Position numbers and translations under genes: made by a program | In this document: one piece after another, positions 15,575 to 23,797 of the stretch | Position numbering within the stretch: position 1 is the stretch's first letter | Layout: each line of letters starts with the position of its first letter | The notes under the pieces: model-generated | Seen by the model: the letters and a program-made list of their open reading frames with translations, nothing else | Databases searched by the model: none | Told to the model about the DNA's origin: nothing | Source of the DNA: Unio delphinus | Lineage: Eukaryota > Mollusca > Bivalvia > Unionida > Unionidae | Length of the DNA: 64,000 nt | Assembly (NCBI GenBank): GCA_029339505.1 | Contig: JAQISU010000348.1 | Span: 2,207,501-2,271,500, forward strand | Reading direction: 5' to 3'

Positions 15575-15721
15575 GTGTCCCTTATATTTTGCTAATACTA
15601 GGACGGAATCCTAATTTCAAGTTGTAGAAGTCAAAGACTGAACAAACCGTATCATAATAGAAACTGTGTGCAGCATATTATGTGACTAGCCAATGTGAGA
15701 ATCATCAAAATATTTAAGATT

Positions 15722-15726
15722 GCTCC
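15722..15726. repeat. E1 left target-site duplication
   Basis: GCTCC immediately precedes the TIR and is repeated at 32811-32815 after the right TIR. A 7-bp reading (TGCTCCA) is possible if the element starts at GCAGCAG. Confidence 0.75.
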
Positions 15727-15933
15727 AGCAGCAGAGAGGGTGAACAGACCACGATTTCAAGCAAAAATAATGCTTCCTACGAAACCTTATTTTAACCAAA
15801 AAAAATAAGTCTCCATTTAGCAAACGGAGACTTTACGATTTTTTAATCAATTTTGGTCGCAACGATGTGGTCATCCACCCTCTCTGCTGCTTAGTGATTT
15901 CAGTTCTGGGTTAACAAAAAAAATAAATGATTT
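15727..15933 (+). repeat. E1 left terminal inverted repeat
   Basis: The 207 bp are repeated in reverse complement at 32604-32810. The outer 165 bp (15727-15891) form a module that is itself an imperfect palindrome: AGCAGCAGAGAGGGTG opens it and its reverse complement closes it, with a central hairpin of AAGTCTCC and GGAGACTT near 15808-15834. An inner 42-bp extension (TTAGTGATTTCAGTTCTGGG onward) is also shared by both ends. Confidence 0.95.
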
Positions 15934-15977
15934 GATCGAGTTCTTAGGACGAAAATCCTTTGAAATTGCAAAGCAAT

Positions 15978-17250
15978 TTAGGATTTCACAAACAGACTAA
16001 TCGCTAACACCTCTTCTTGTAAATCAATCAGATTATTTGACTGGTCGGTGAGTTTGAAATTAATTCTCGTTAACGAATTATTATGGCATCGCATGTAGAC
16101 AGGATTAATTGGGTTTTCAATAATTAGGAATCCTGGAGGAGCTGTTGGTGCAAACGAATAAAGAATATATCCCTGCTGAGCTTGATTTGATTTTTTTTAG
16201 ATTAATTTGATAGCTTCCTTCAATTGCATCACATACTAAATTGAGCGCAATCACCGTTGAAATATTCACATTATGAGGGGCAATATGCCTACCGCCACCA
16301 TCTGGATCATTATTATACTTGAAGAGGACAGCTGAATCTGATTTTTGTAGCGCCTTGATATCGGTTTTAACAATTCTTGCTAGTTCATCAGCGTTGTATT
16401 TGGGAAACTTGAAATTACGCAGATTGTCCTCTGTGATATTGTAATCGGTTAAGAATCGTTGTTTATTGTCGCTGTTGTCATTAATTATTGTTTGAATAAT
16501 TAGTTCATAGATATATTTCATGTCAGATATAAGTTGATTTATTATTTCAACGTGTTTTTGCGATTTTGTTTTCCGTAGTTGTTCTAGTTGTGTGTCATAT
16601 AATTGTTTAATCTCATTAAAATAACCACGGACGTCAGTTAGCGTAAATGAAATAGTAACAGATGAGTCGGTTGTTCTTTTAATGATAAAATCCCATTGCA
16701 ATGTGTCTTTGTTGGTAAATATAAATCTATCGGCGATTCTTCCTTTTCTTATATCAGATAAATTATCTCGATAACTGGGATTGATTTCATGATATGATTG
16801 TATGTCCGTGGTTAAGTCGGTGGCGGATTTTTCCGGTGGTTTTTCAGGCCATCCTAACACTGTTCTTAACGAGCTGTTATATATATCTACAATGTATCCC
16901 TCTGTGCTTATTTCGATCGACGACGAGAGCGTCGGTTGATGAAGATTAATAGCTATTTTTGATTCTTTTCCAGTGATTGATTTTATTCTACGCTGAATTT
17001 CAGCATTGATTTGCTTAATTTGGTACGACCCAGTTGGTAACGAAACAGTTTCCCACTCTGGAGTACCATCGGGTTTATTCTTATACGAGAACACCAGTGT
17101 GTTATTGGGTTGCTGACCACTAAATGCAACCGATCTGATATTAGGCCAACTGTGATACACTCGTAGTTTTGCTAGCGCTATCTCCTTCACTGGGACCGGA
17201 GAGGGGAAATTCACACTGAATTCTGGATTCGTTGATGTTATTGATATCAT
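15978..17250 (-). pseudogene. Penton-like capsid protein, one frameshift
   Basis: Candidate single-jelly-roll penton or minor capsid protein of the virion vertex. The start chosen (17250, MISITSTNPEFSV) matches the open copy in E2; the longer frame from 17328 runs through a duplicated segment. Visible blocks include VYHSWPNIRS near the N-terminus, LPTGSYQI..INAE, and a conserved C-terminal block ending in the LTDQSNNLIDL type. The main frame stops at 16117. A T8 run on the plus strand (16191-16198) shifts the frame, and the conserved C-terminal part lies in the next frame down to 15978. E2 carries an unbroken 454-residue version at 49374-50738. The 5' end overlaps the membrane-protein gene. 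The penton role is inferred from family resemblance and position. Confidence 0.7.
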
Positions 17251-17545
17251 ACTCGTTTGTACTGGGTTCGTGTTCTCCACTACTCGTTGAAGTAATTCCA
17301 TCGGTGTCGTCATCGTTGCTATACTCATGATTTATTTCTAATTTTGGTATCGAGGAATCATAAATACTGACCATCACTGAGAACTCACAATCTGGTAATG
17401 TTGATAGTATTGAGATCATTTTTTGTTTTTTTGGGTTCGTGTTTTCTGATTCCATCGGTGTTGTCATTGTTATTATATTCATGTTGTCGCTCTAATTTCG
17501 ATATCGCGGAATCAAAAATACCGACCATCGCTGAGAACTCACTAT
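17230..17545 (-). repeat. Imperfect tandem duplication at a gene overlap
   Basis: Two divergent copies of a segment of about 150 bp lie in tandem. One encodes SEFSAMVGIFDSAISKLE followed by an Asn/Asp-rich stretch (near 17540-17395). The other encodes CEFSVMVSIYDSSIPKLE and a similar stretch (near 17390-17240). E2 has a single, shorter version. The duplication separates the end of the membrane protein from the tail frame that in E2 overlaps the penton start. Confidence 0.65.
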
Positions 17546-17933
17546 CTGATATAATTGTATCATCGAGTGACGACGATATCATCGAGGATAACTGCGAATA
17601 TGCGGTTGATGCAATATGAAATTGAAGTAAGTAATTCTGCAGTTTACTCTGGCTGCATGATGATATCTTTTTTGCTATCCCGGTTGATATACCCCCGATT
17701 GTAGCCACCGCAGAAATGCAAATTGGAACTACGACCGGGGCAATCATTGTAACCGATGCAAGTATTATTCCGGCGCCAGTGAGAACGCTTGACACCGAGT
17801 ATATAATAACATCAATTGCGGTGATTCTTCGTCGGTATTTTTTTATTTTTATTTGATACTCCTCAGTGAGGGTTTTGAGTCTATTCTGAAATTCTCTGAC
17901 CTGATCATAGCGACATTGCGTTGATGAAATCAT
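17385..17933 (-). CDS. Two-helix membrane protein
   Basis: 182-residue protein of unknown function. It has an N-terminal helical segment (FQNRLKTLTEEYQIKIKK), a basic KKYRRR turn, then two hydrophobic segments (about residues 45-65 and 67-90, VSSVLTGAGIILASVTMIAP and VVVPICISAVATIGGIS), a short basic loop and an acidic, Asn/Asp-rich tail. Proteins of this shape (basic KYRRR patch before a Gly/Ala-rich hairpin) recur beside capsid genes of Polinton-type elements, so a virion membrane or minor structural role is plausible. The late motif ATTGAAAAC is 22-30 bp upstream. E2 carries a frameshifted homologue. The C-terminal end differs from E2 because of a local tandem duplication. Confidence 0.75.
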   Translation of the reverse strand: MISSTQCRYDQVREFQNRLKTLTEEYQIKIKKYRRRITAIDVIIYSVSSVLTGAGIILASVTMIAPVVVPICISAVATIGGISTGIAKKISSCSQSKLQNYLLQFHIASTAYSQLSSMISSSLDDTIISDSEFSAMVGIFDSAISKLERQHEYNNNDNTDGIRKHEPKKTKNDLNTINITRL

Positions 17934-17943
17934 TGTTATTTTA

Positions 17944-17985
17944 AAAACGCTAGCGTTTTCAATTGTGAAATCCGAAGGATTTTCC
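17944..17985. repeat. Two back-to-back short palindromes
   Basis: AAAACGCTAGCGTTTT (17944-17959) is followed by GAAATCCGAAGGATTTTC (about 17967-17984). They sit between the fibre-like gene end and the membrane-protein start. The same families of palindromes recur inside genes of both elements. A terminator or promoter role, or both, is possible. Confidence 0.6.
17955..17963 (-). promoter_or_regulatory. Late-gene motif before membrane protein
   Basis: ATTGAAAAC on the minus strand, 22-30 bp upstream of the ATG at 17933. It is continuous with the palindrome AAAACGCTAGCGTTTT (17944-17959). Confidence 0.5.
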
Positions 17986-17991
17986 TTTCAA

Positions 17992-19517
17992 TTATCCTAT
18001 TATTGACCTGGTTTTAGGATCTGATGAGGGGACACCGGATACAAATTCTATTATCCAGGGTAGTGACTCCCTAATCACAGACTCGTCGGAATTCTTTATA
18101 GTAATCGGAAATGGGATTGGTATAGCAGGTGGAGGTTTTGGTACCTTCTCTTGTATATATGTCAGCGTGTTAACACCGGTGATACCCCAATTACTGAATT
18201 CCAAATTAAATTTACGGTGATGTATTATTGTAAGTCGGTAGCAACCTGGTACACTAGTATGTCTGTGGCCAACATAAAGATAATTATCATTTCCCCGGAT
18301 CCAATCAAAAGTCCCACTATCAACCGTGTACACGATGTTATTGACGCTTACACTATGTGGAATTTTTATCCTATTGATAGCCGCGCTAATCTCAGCGAGA
18401 TTGCCACAAGTGGGAATCCAAAGAACTTATTAACAATGTCATTGACTGGTTTTTGATTTTCTTTTAGTTTAAGAAGATCGTCGGAAATATCGAGATAATT
18501 TACCCTGATTTTGGTAGGATCTATTGTTTTTCCACTCTCCTCCTTGTTAGAAAAGAATGAAACCAGAAGTTCGTTGATTCTAATCAGTGCTTGGGTTTTA
18601 ATATGGTTGTCGATGTTAGAAAATTTCGTCGTGATATCTTGGAGGCTACTGCCCTCAAAGAACTTATTAACCATTTCATTTGTGAGCTTTTGTTCGTCAA
18701 TAGCGCTTTTAATTTCCGCGAGAGTCATGCCTGTCAACGATGTGGTTTCAGACACAGGTGTTCTCCCTAAAAATTTATCCACGATGGTATTAAGTGTTGT
18801 TTGTCTCACCATAAACATATTAATATCTTTGAGAGTCATTGTAGATGTAGCTGGGACACCAAAGAAATTATTAGCGATGTAGGCATTGTGAGTGTGCTTG
18901 CCGATAAACTCACTGATTTCAGCGAGAGTCGAGTCTGCCACAGGTGGGGATCCAAAAAATCTAACAATGACGTCGTTAGTGGGTTTTTGATCTTCTATTA
19001 GTTTAGAAATCTCGAGATAATTTGCCTTGATTTCATTTTCATTCATCATCCTTCCCGCGTCCTTGTTAGCGAAGAATAGCGATAGATAGTTTTTAATTTC
19101 AGCGAGAGTCATGCCAACCACAAGCGGGGTTCCAAAGAATTTATGTACGACATTTTTGCGAAAACTATGATAACCTCGTATAAAATCATTCAGCTCACGT
19201 TCGTTGGTAGCAATCGCGTCGGTGATCGTAGACACAAGTGCGCCTGGTTTAAGTTGTCCATCGTTGGAATACAGTGCAATAGAGTTTTCAGCGGCAGCGC
19301 GATGCCGTATCAAAATGTCATTCACGGATATATTACTGCTTTTCAATTTACCCTGGCGATCTTGAAATACAACTATTTCGTTCGGGTCAACACTTGTTAA
19401 ATTTAACGTCTCAGCGATTTCATCTTCTATTATTTTTTTTACATCCTCGATAGAACCCGCGGATGTTTCCTCGGTGGGTTCCAACATTGACAGAGGTTGT
19501 CCCCAAATATCGATCAT
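17992..19517 (-). pseudogene. Fibre-like repeat protein, one frameshift
   Basis: Candidate spike or fibre protein. The start at 19517 (MIDIWGQPLS) is chosen because E2 starts at the same place and the late motif lies 20-28 bp upstream. The N-terminal region (MIDIWG, then an acidic helix KKIIEDEIAETLNL) is conserved with E2. The middle holds about six copies of a motif of the form FFGxP..xxxTLAEI, spaced by helical linkers. The frame stops at 18366; a frame change near 18398-18410 leads to a beta-rich C-terminal domain (VDSGTFDWIRGNDNYLYVG) down to 17992. E2 has the whole gene in one frame but with only about two repeats. The fibre role is inferred from the repeat shaft plus globular tail; no homology to a known fibre was seen. 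Confidence 0.6.
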
Positions 19518-19536
19518 TATTGTTAGCGTAACTTGT

Positions 19537-19545
19537 GTTTTCAAT
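19537..19545 (-). promoter_or_regulatory. Late-gene motif before fibre-like gene
   Basis: ATTGAAAAC on the minus strand, 20-28 bp upstream of the ATG at 19517. It sits inside a longer upstream open frame, which argues for the internal start. Confidence 0.5.
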
Positions 19546-19549
19546 TTAT

Positions 19550-19981
19550 TCATCCTTGTAATTTCCCACTCGTGTATTCGTTTACAATAATATGAGGTGG
19601 TTTCCACGGAGATCCAAAGGATTTTAATGAAATCTCCGCGAGGACATTTAATACTTCACGGCCGCATATCGGTGGATCATTTAATTGTTGTGTTGGCAGC
19701 GTGGAATAAAAAATCGGAAACCCTTTGAGTTTCATCGAGGAATTTATATACCGCATAAACTCGCTTGGCGGAGCTAACCCATATGAATCGAAATAGACAA
19801 TCCCACGTGGATCAATCGCGTATGCAACCCAGTGAGTTCCCGATCCGCTGCTGTTATCAAGATTGATGATACCGGTTTCAACGTTATTTGGTTTTCTCGG
19901 TAATTGATCTCTCATAAAAACCCCTCTGAAGTTTTTTATCGCTAGTTTTTTAGCAGCATCAATTAAATCAAAATTGGACAT
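19550..19981 (-). CDS. Adenain-like cysteine protease
   Basis: Maturation protease of the adenovirus/Polinton type (C5, Ulp1 fold), expected to cleave capsid and core precursors inside the assembling particle. Counting from MSNFDL, the catalytic residues visible are His50 in GTHWVAYAID, Asp65 in VYFDSYGLAP and Cys106 in PPICGREVLN, with normal adenain spacing. The start at 19981 is chosen because MSNFDLxDAAxKLAIKNF is where similarity to E2 begins; the frame runs open up to 20179 through an extra segment with repeated VEEP units, overlapping the pX-like gene. E2 has an intact homologue at 47420-47836. The gene lies between the pX-like and fibre-like genes in the late block. Confidence 0.88.
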   Translation of the reverse strand: MSNFDLIDAAKKLAIKNFRGVFMRDQLPRKPNNVETGIINLDNSSGSGTHWVAYAIDPRGIVYFDSYGLAPPSEFMRYINSSMKLKGFPIFYSTLPTQQLNDPPICGREVLNVLAEISLKSFGSPWKPPHIIVNEYTSGKLQG

Positions 19982-20087
19982 AGGAACCATAGGTTCCTCA
20001 ACTATAGGTTCCTCAACCATAGGTTCGGAAATCGAAGATTTTTCAACTAATAAACCGTTCCTGGTGTTTTTCTTAGACCCGATCCGT

Positions 20088-20543
20088 TCACGGATTTGCC
20101 GCTGTACCATGAATACGGGGTTCCTGGTAGGTACAACCCCTTTCCCTTTTTTTATACCCAGATCCACGAGTGGATCCACCAGTTGCCTTTTTCAACGCCA
20201 TCCCTGCTGCGGTCCCAACGGCTCCCAACGCTGCCGCCTTCGCCACCGCTGGGGCAGCCGCTGCAATCAATGCTGGTATTGCGGCTAACAATGGAAATAT
20301 ACCACCTGATTTTATCATGTTCGCGACTGCAGCTTTCGAAAATTCTATTTGAACTCCTCGCTTATTTTTCATTGCATCATTGAAATGTTTTATTTGACGA
20401 TCCGTTAATGATATTTTATGTGTACCTCCGGACATCTGCGCTGGTTTTAACGTTATTGTTGTTCCACATTCTTTAGCGGATTTTGATTTTAATTTCTTGA
20501 CCTGACCATCAGTCAGCTTGACACTAACAACACTATATGGCAT
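20088..20543 (-). CDS. pX-like virion core protein
   Basis: 151-residue basic protein starting at MPYSVVSVKL; the upstream frame to 20609 is not conserved, and the motif ATTGAAAGC lies 22-30 bp upstream. The N-terminal half has a LTDGQVKKLKSKSAKECGTT block and a second similar LTDRQIKHFNDAMKN block, then SKAAVANMIKSGG. It ends with a hydrophobic Ala/Gly/Pro-rich helix (PLLAAIPALIAAAAPAVAKA) and a Lys/Arg-rich tail. This architecture is widespread in Polinton/adintovirus elements and is usually compared with the adenovirus pX core or membrane-active proteins. E2 has an intact homologue at 46951-47346. The exact role (genome condensation or membrane activity) is inferred. Confidence 0.75.
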   Translation of the reverse strand: MPYSVVSVKLTDGQVKKLKSKSAKECGTTITLKPAQMSGGTHKISLTDRQIKHFNDAMKNKRGVQIEFSKAAVANMIKSGGIFPLLAAIPALIAAAAPAVAKAAALGAVGTAAGMALKKATGGSTRGSGYKKRERGCTYQEPRIHGTAANP

Positions 20544-20564
20544 TTTATTGTAAAACACATTTAT

Positions 20565-20573
20565 GCTTTCAAT
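20565..20573 (-). promoter_or_regulatory. Late-gene motif before pX-like gene
   Basis: ATTGAAAGC on the minus strand, 22-30 bp upstream of the ATG at 20543. One base differs from the ATTGAAAAC form. Confidence 0.4.
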
Positions 20574-20622
20574 TGATCTAATTGGGGAAATCCTATGGAA
20601 ACTTTTCAAGTTTCATTTACAT

Positions 20623-22047
20623 TTACAGATTTTCCACTGGTGCATCAACAAGTCTCATTCGTCCGCCAGCCCCTTCTAACAACATTGATTTGTCGCTGAG
20701 AATAACAGCAACCGCTCTATAATCAACACCACCAGGATCTATACGAGCCCTAAAATGTATATCAACAACGGATTGCCTTGTTAAATCAAGATGTTCCAGT
20801 GAAAAGTAATAAATTGGATACAAGTTCTTAAAATCGAGCTGAGATATTTGCAAACCAGTATCAACATTTTGATCACGACCCATATATGACAGCATCCGAT
20901 GATACACACGTGCTATTTGGTTGTTTCCGTAATTAAGCTGTATATCCTCAGATGGTTCTTGTTGTCCGTTTATTCTCAGTGAAACCTCACTTACCCCTAA
21001 CCGATCAAATATCATATGACTGCGTTCTTGGGAACCTAATCGATTCCGATTCTGCAGCGCTATAAATATATGACGTGGAGCTGAAACGCCTTGTTTTGAT
21101 GCCAGGTGCCATGTAAATGTACCATTAACATTATCCTCTTTAGCATCAGTCGTTGTTGTTAGCCAACTTAGCAATGATTTACCACCGGTTTCCATAAATG
21201 AAAGTAGCCGCTCTTCCGTGGTAATTGATGGAGTCATTACTGGCATCCATAATACTATTTTACTCAAAACAACTTTACCTTCATCGGCACCAGTACGCCA
21301 AATTGCATCATTGTCATTGCCTTTTCGCACTAATGCGATTGTGTGTTTGGCTCCATAGATGACTTTTCTGACATTTCTGCAGAATCCAAATATGTGATGG
21401 AGTGGAATCGCACATGAAAACTTTTTCTCTTGTCCTTCCAATGCTAATTTTCGTGTTGCAAATCCTGAATTGAAATTACCATTAACACCTCCGAGAATAT
21501 CAAACGCAGCTCCGGGTCTAGCTCGACGTTCTGGATTAGTTGCTTCTCGTTGATTATCAACTGAAGTGTCTTGCGGTGTTAACACTTTAATGTATTGAAG
21601 GTGGTCAGCGTTATCAGAGGTATCCTTTGCAAACATCATAGATGGACCAGCCGATCTTGTATAATCATCGGAGTATCTTGCTAGTCCGATTATTGTTGTT
21701 GCAACATCAACCTCGCGGTCTATTGATTTAATTTCTTTTCCATCAATGAGATATCTTGCACTTTCAAATAACGCCATTATACCATTGTTGACGAAACCAA
21801 CTCGGATATTTGAATCATTTGCATATGGGGTATCAGCTGCAACATTTGTTACAAGTTTTCCTTCTACTTCAATAAATGCTTCACATGGTAAAAAGTATTT
21901 ACTGGTATCTTGAACTTGAAGTTCAATTCGCGATCGTAGGTCGGGTTGTATTGCATGATAGGAATAGTATTGATAATCGCGGACGGAATCATCTTTGCGC
22001 ACTGGGGCTTCCATATCTAACGCGGGATCAGCTGTTCGTTTAAACAT
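20623..22047 (-). CDS. Major capsid protein (double jelly-roll candidate)
   Basis: 474-residue candidate major capsid protein forming the trimeric capsomers of the virion. The start at 22047 (MFKRTADPAL) matches the E2 copy; the track start at 22071 lies within the late motif. Blocks typical of Polinton/adintovirus hexon-like proteins include an N-terminal DYQYYSYHAIQPDLRS, GIMALFESARYLIDG, IPLHHIFGFCRNVRKVIYG followed by KHTIALVRKGN, a WRTG..VVLSKIVLWMP segment, and the C-terminal KNLYPIYYFSLEHLD and VVDIHFRARIDP blocks. Length fits the double jelly-roll class. E2 carries a homologue broken in three places. Late motif 17-25 bp upstream. The fold itself is inferred. Confidence 0.82.
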   Translation of the reverse strand: MFKRTADPALDMEAPVRKDDSVRDYQYYSYHAIQPDLRSRIELQVQDTSKYFLPCEAFIEVEGKLVTNVAADTPYANDSNIRVGFVNNGIMALFESARYLIDGKEIKSIDREVDVATTIIGLARYSDDYTRSAGPSMMFAKDTSDNADHLQYIKVLTPQDTSVDNQREATNPERRARPGAAFDILGGVNGNFNSGFATRKLALEGQEKKFSCAIPLHHIFGFCRNVRKVIYGAKHTIALVRKGNDNDAIWRTGADEGKVVLSKIVLWMPVMTPSITTEERLLSFMETGGKSLLSWLTTTTDAKEDNVNGTFTWHLASKQGVSAPRHIFIALQNRNRLGSQERSHMIFDRLGVSEVSLRINGQQEPSEDIQLNYGNNQIARVYHRMLSYMGRDQNVDTGLQISQLDFKNLYPIYYFSLEHLDLTRQSVVDIHFRARIDPGGVDYRAVAVILSDKSMLLEGAGGRMRLVDAPVENL

Positions 22048-22063
22048 TGATAACATTACTAGC

Positions 22064-22072
22064 GTTTTCAAT
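22064..22072 (-). promoter_or_regulatory. Late-gene motif before MCP
   Basis: ATTGAAAAC followed by GCTAG on the minus strand, 17-25 bp upstream of the MCP ATG at 22047. Confidence 0.5.
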
Positions 22073-22077
22073 TGTAA

Positions 22078-22605
22078 TCATCGTCGTTGAAAATTCTTCG
22101 AATTTCTTTTTTGTTTCAAACCACTTCCTGCTATCGCGTTCATGATAGCGCTATCTGTTACCGGTGAAGCTTTCAATTGTGACGAAGTCAATTGCGCTAG
22201 TTTTTCTTCCACTGCGTTATTTATTACTTTGCTGATTTTTGCAGGCATCACTGTAGTTGATGGCAGCACTAATGACGAAGTCATTCCTGGTTTCACCACT
22301 GACGAAGTCATCGATGACGAAGTCATTCGTGGTTTCTTTCGCACCAATGATGCTATTTTATCTTTCGCGGCAGAAAATGCCTTTCCAGCAAGATTTCCAA
22401 CGAAATTGATTCCCTTATCACGGATAGCATCAATGTCTTTCATTGATAATTGTTTAGCTAACGGCGCCACCTTGGGAGCCATTCTTGTAAATAAACCCGC
22501 AATGGTATTGCCGAAACCATCTCCGTACCACGCGCGATAAACAGGCAATCGTGAGTTCACCACGTAGACGCTTACTGGTTTATCATGGTTGTAGTGTATA
22601 ATCAT
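22078..22605 (-). CDS. pVI-like minor capsid protein
   Basis: 175-residue protein in the position of the adenovirus pVI-like membrane-lytic cement protein. It opens with a conserved MIIHYNHDKPVxVYVVNSRLP block, then a Gly-rich amphipathic stretch (WYGDGFGNTIAGLFTRMAPK), a second helical segment (NFVGNLAGKAFSAAKDKIAS) and a basic RKKPRM patch, then a Ser/Thr/Met-rich linker and a basic end (QKRNSKNFQRR). Gly-rich GLF segments followed by an AGKA..AKD helix recur in minor capsid proteins of Polinton-like elements. E2 has an intact homologue at 44811-45290. The late motif is just upstream. The membrane-lytic function is inferred only. Confidence 0.65.
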   Translation of the reverse strand: MIIHYNHDKPVSVYVVNSRLPVYRAWYGDGFGNTIAGLFTRMAPKVAPLAKQLSMKDIDAIRDKGINFVGNLAGKAFSAAKDKIASLVRKKPRMTSSSMTSSVVKPGMTSSLVLPSTTVMPAKISKVINNAVEEKLAQLTSSQLKASPVTDSAIMNAIAGSGLKQKRNSKNFQRR

Positions 22606-22624
22606 CTTGTTATAAAACTAGTAG

Positions 22625-22633
22625 TTTTTCAAT
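22625..22633 (-). promoter_or_regulatory. Late-gene motif before pVI-like gene
   Basis: ATTGAAAAA followed by CTACTAG on the minus strand, 20-28 bp upstream of the ATG at 22605. Confidence 0.45.
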
Positions 22634-22639
22634 TAGTGA

Positions 22640-23704
22640 TCAATCGCTTACATCCATAAGATTTTCATCGTTGTGATTTTCAACTAATTCAGCAATAAGT
22701 TCTCGATATACATTAATGTCCATGATACCACCAGCAAATAATCGTCTACAGATATCAGCTGCTTCATTAATTATCTCGACGGAGTTATTTCCGGCTCGTT
22801 TCCCTCCGATGAGAACCTCTAACCGTGATATATCACTGAGAATATTACCAGGACATGTCACGGTAGAGTCAAATACATCCTTTGGATTTTTAATCGAATA
22901 TCCCTTTCCGCTTGTTTCCTCAGTTGTACCAGTTGCGCCCTGACTATCATCAAGTAATTGCCTTTGTAGGCCTCGACTTTGTTTTTCTCGTTCTTGTTGT
23001 TTTTGTATACCATAACTATCAACTCCTACTTTAAAAGATCTATACTCAATTGTATCCTTTTTCAAATTACCAGTAATCCCCTTATTCGTTTTATACAACC
23101 AATTAACCCATTCATCTCGGCTTATTTTACTGTTTTTATACTCGTCTTTTAAAAAATCCTTTCTAGAATCAAAGCTTTTGGCGGCGAAATCACCAAAAGT
23201 CGTATAATCTTTGGGTTTTATTAATTCAGGACGTTTGATTTCCTTTATAGCTTCTTCGGTGAGTTTGTCTATAAAGGGAACACCTCTTGGGGTGACATCA
23301 ACAGGTTGTAGTTCAGGTGCGGAAAATTGTAGATTTTCATCATCAATATCAGCTAATCGTTCATACTCACGCTGAGTTTTTATATCACTGGGTAACTGTT
23401 GTATCCCTGCGCGTGTTTGTCCGGTCTCTGCTGCTATCTTTTCAAGCGTATCAAACAGCGGCGCCTTCTTTACTCGTTCTCGCTCAGGAATATCTCCGTA
23501 TATCGCTGCTTCAGTTAACTTTTTCACATCTTTGGTCGCACTTGTTATCGGAGTAAACAGTTGTTCACTTGACACAGAAAAGTCAGTCTGCGCTTGTTGT
23601 CGTTGTTGAAGTTTCTCGCGAAGTCTGTCTCGAACCGGTATAAACTTTTTAATTGCTGCTAGCCGCTCTCGGGCTAATTTAGTTGTAAGCGATTCACCAA
23701 CCAT
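22640..23704 (-). CDS. Coiled-coil virion-associated protein
   Basis: 354-residue, mostly helical and charged protein of unknown function at the head of the late block. The N-terminal region (TTKLARERLAAIKKF..RDRLREKLQQRQQAQ) predicts a coiled coil and includes SSEQLFTPI; the middle has FGDFAAKSFDSRKDFLKDEY and a WVNWLYKTNKG motif; the C-terminal third has ICRRLFAGGIMDINVYREL. A Gln/Glu-rich linker separates them. E2 retains the same blocks in a gene with several frame breaks (43840-44759), including the RLFRGGIMNI end, so the order is conserved. A scaffold or minor virion component is possible, but this is inferred from position only. Confidence 0.65.
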   Translation of the reverse strand: MVGESLTTKLARERLAAIKKFIPVRDRLREKLQQRQQAQTDFSVSSEQLFTPITSATKDVKKLTEAAIYGDIPERERVKKAPLFDTLEKIAAETGQTRAGIQQLPSDIKTQREYERLADIDDENLQFSAPELQPVDVTPRGVPFIDKLTEEAIKEIKRPELIKPKDYTTFGDFAAKSFDSRKDFLKDEYKNSKISRDEWVNWLYKTNKGITGNLKKDTIEYRSFKVGVDSYGIQKQQEREKQSRGLQRQLLDDSQGATGTTEETSGKGYSIKNPKDVFDSTVTCPGNILSDISRLEVLIGGKRAGNNSVEIINEAADICRRLFAGGIMDINVYRELIAELVENHNDENLMDVSD

Positions 23705-23723
23705 ATATTGTTTGTGAACTAAA

Positions 23724-23732
23724 TTTTCAAAT
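23724..23732 (-). promoter_or_regulatory. Late-motif-like site before coiled-coil gene
   Basis: ATTTGAAAATT on the minus strand, about 20-28 bp upstream of the ATG at 23704. It differs from ATTGAAAAC by an added T and the last base. Confidence 0.3.
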
Positions 23733-23797
23733 GTGAAATCCGGAGGGTTTCCATCATAATTAAAAGCTTAGTTATTAAATAACTTAGTTATTAAATA

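Larger units (their letters stand above)
12881..15726. other. Host DNA upstream of E1, microsatellites only
   Basis: AT-rich host sequence. It holds a long (TA)n run (13508-13588), a shorter (TA)n (15259-15292) and a (TC)n run (about 15481-15571). The open frames seen here run through these simple repeats. The last five bases (15722-15726, GCTCC) are the left target duplication of E1. I see no supported gene. Confidence 0.6.

Noticed and set aside
18366..18410. Programmed frameshift in the E1 fibre-like gene
   Set aside because: There is no slippery heptamer at the break, and E2 has the whole gene in one frame; a mutation is more likely.
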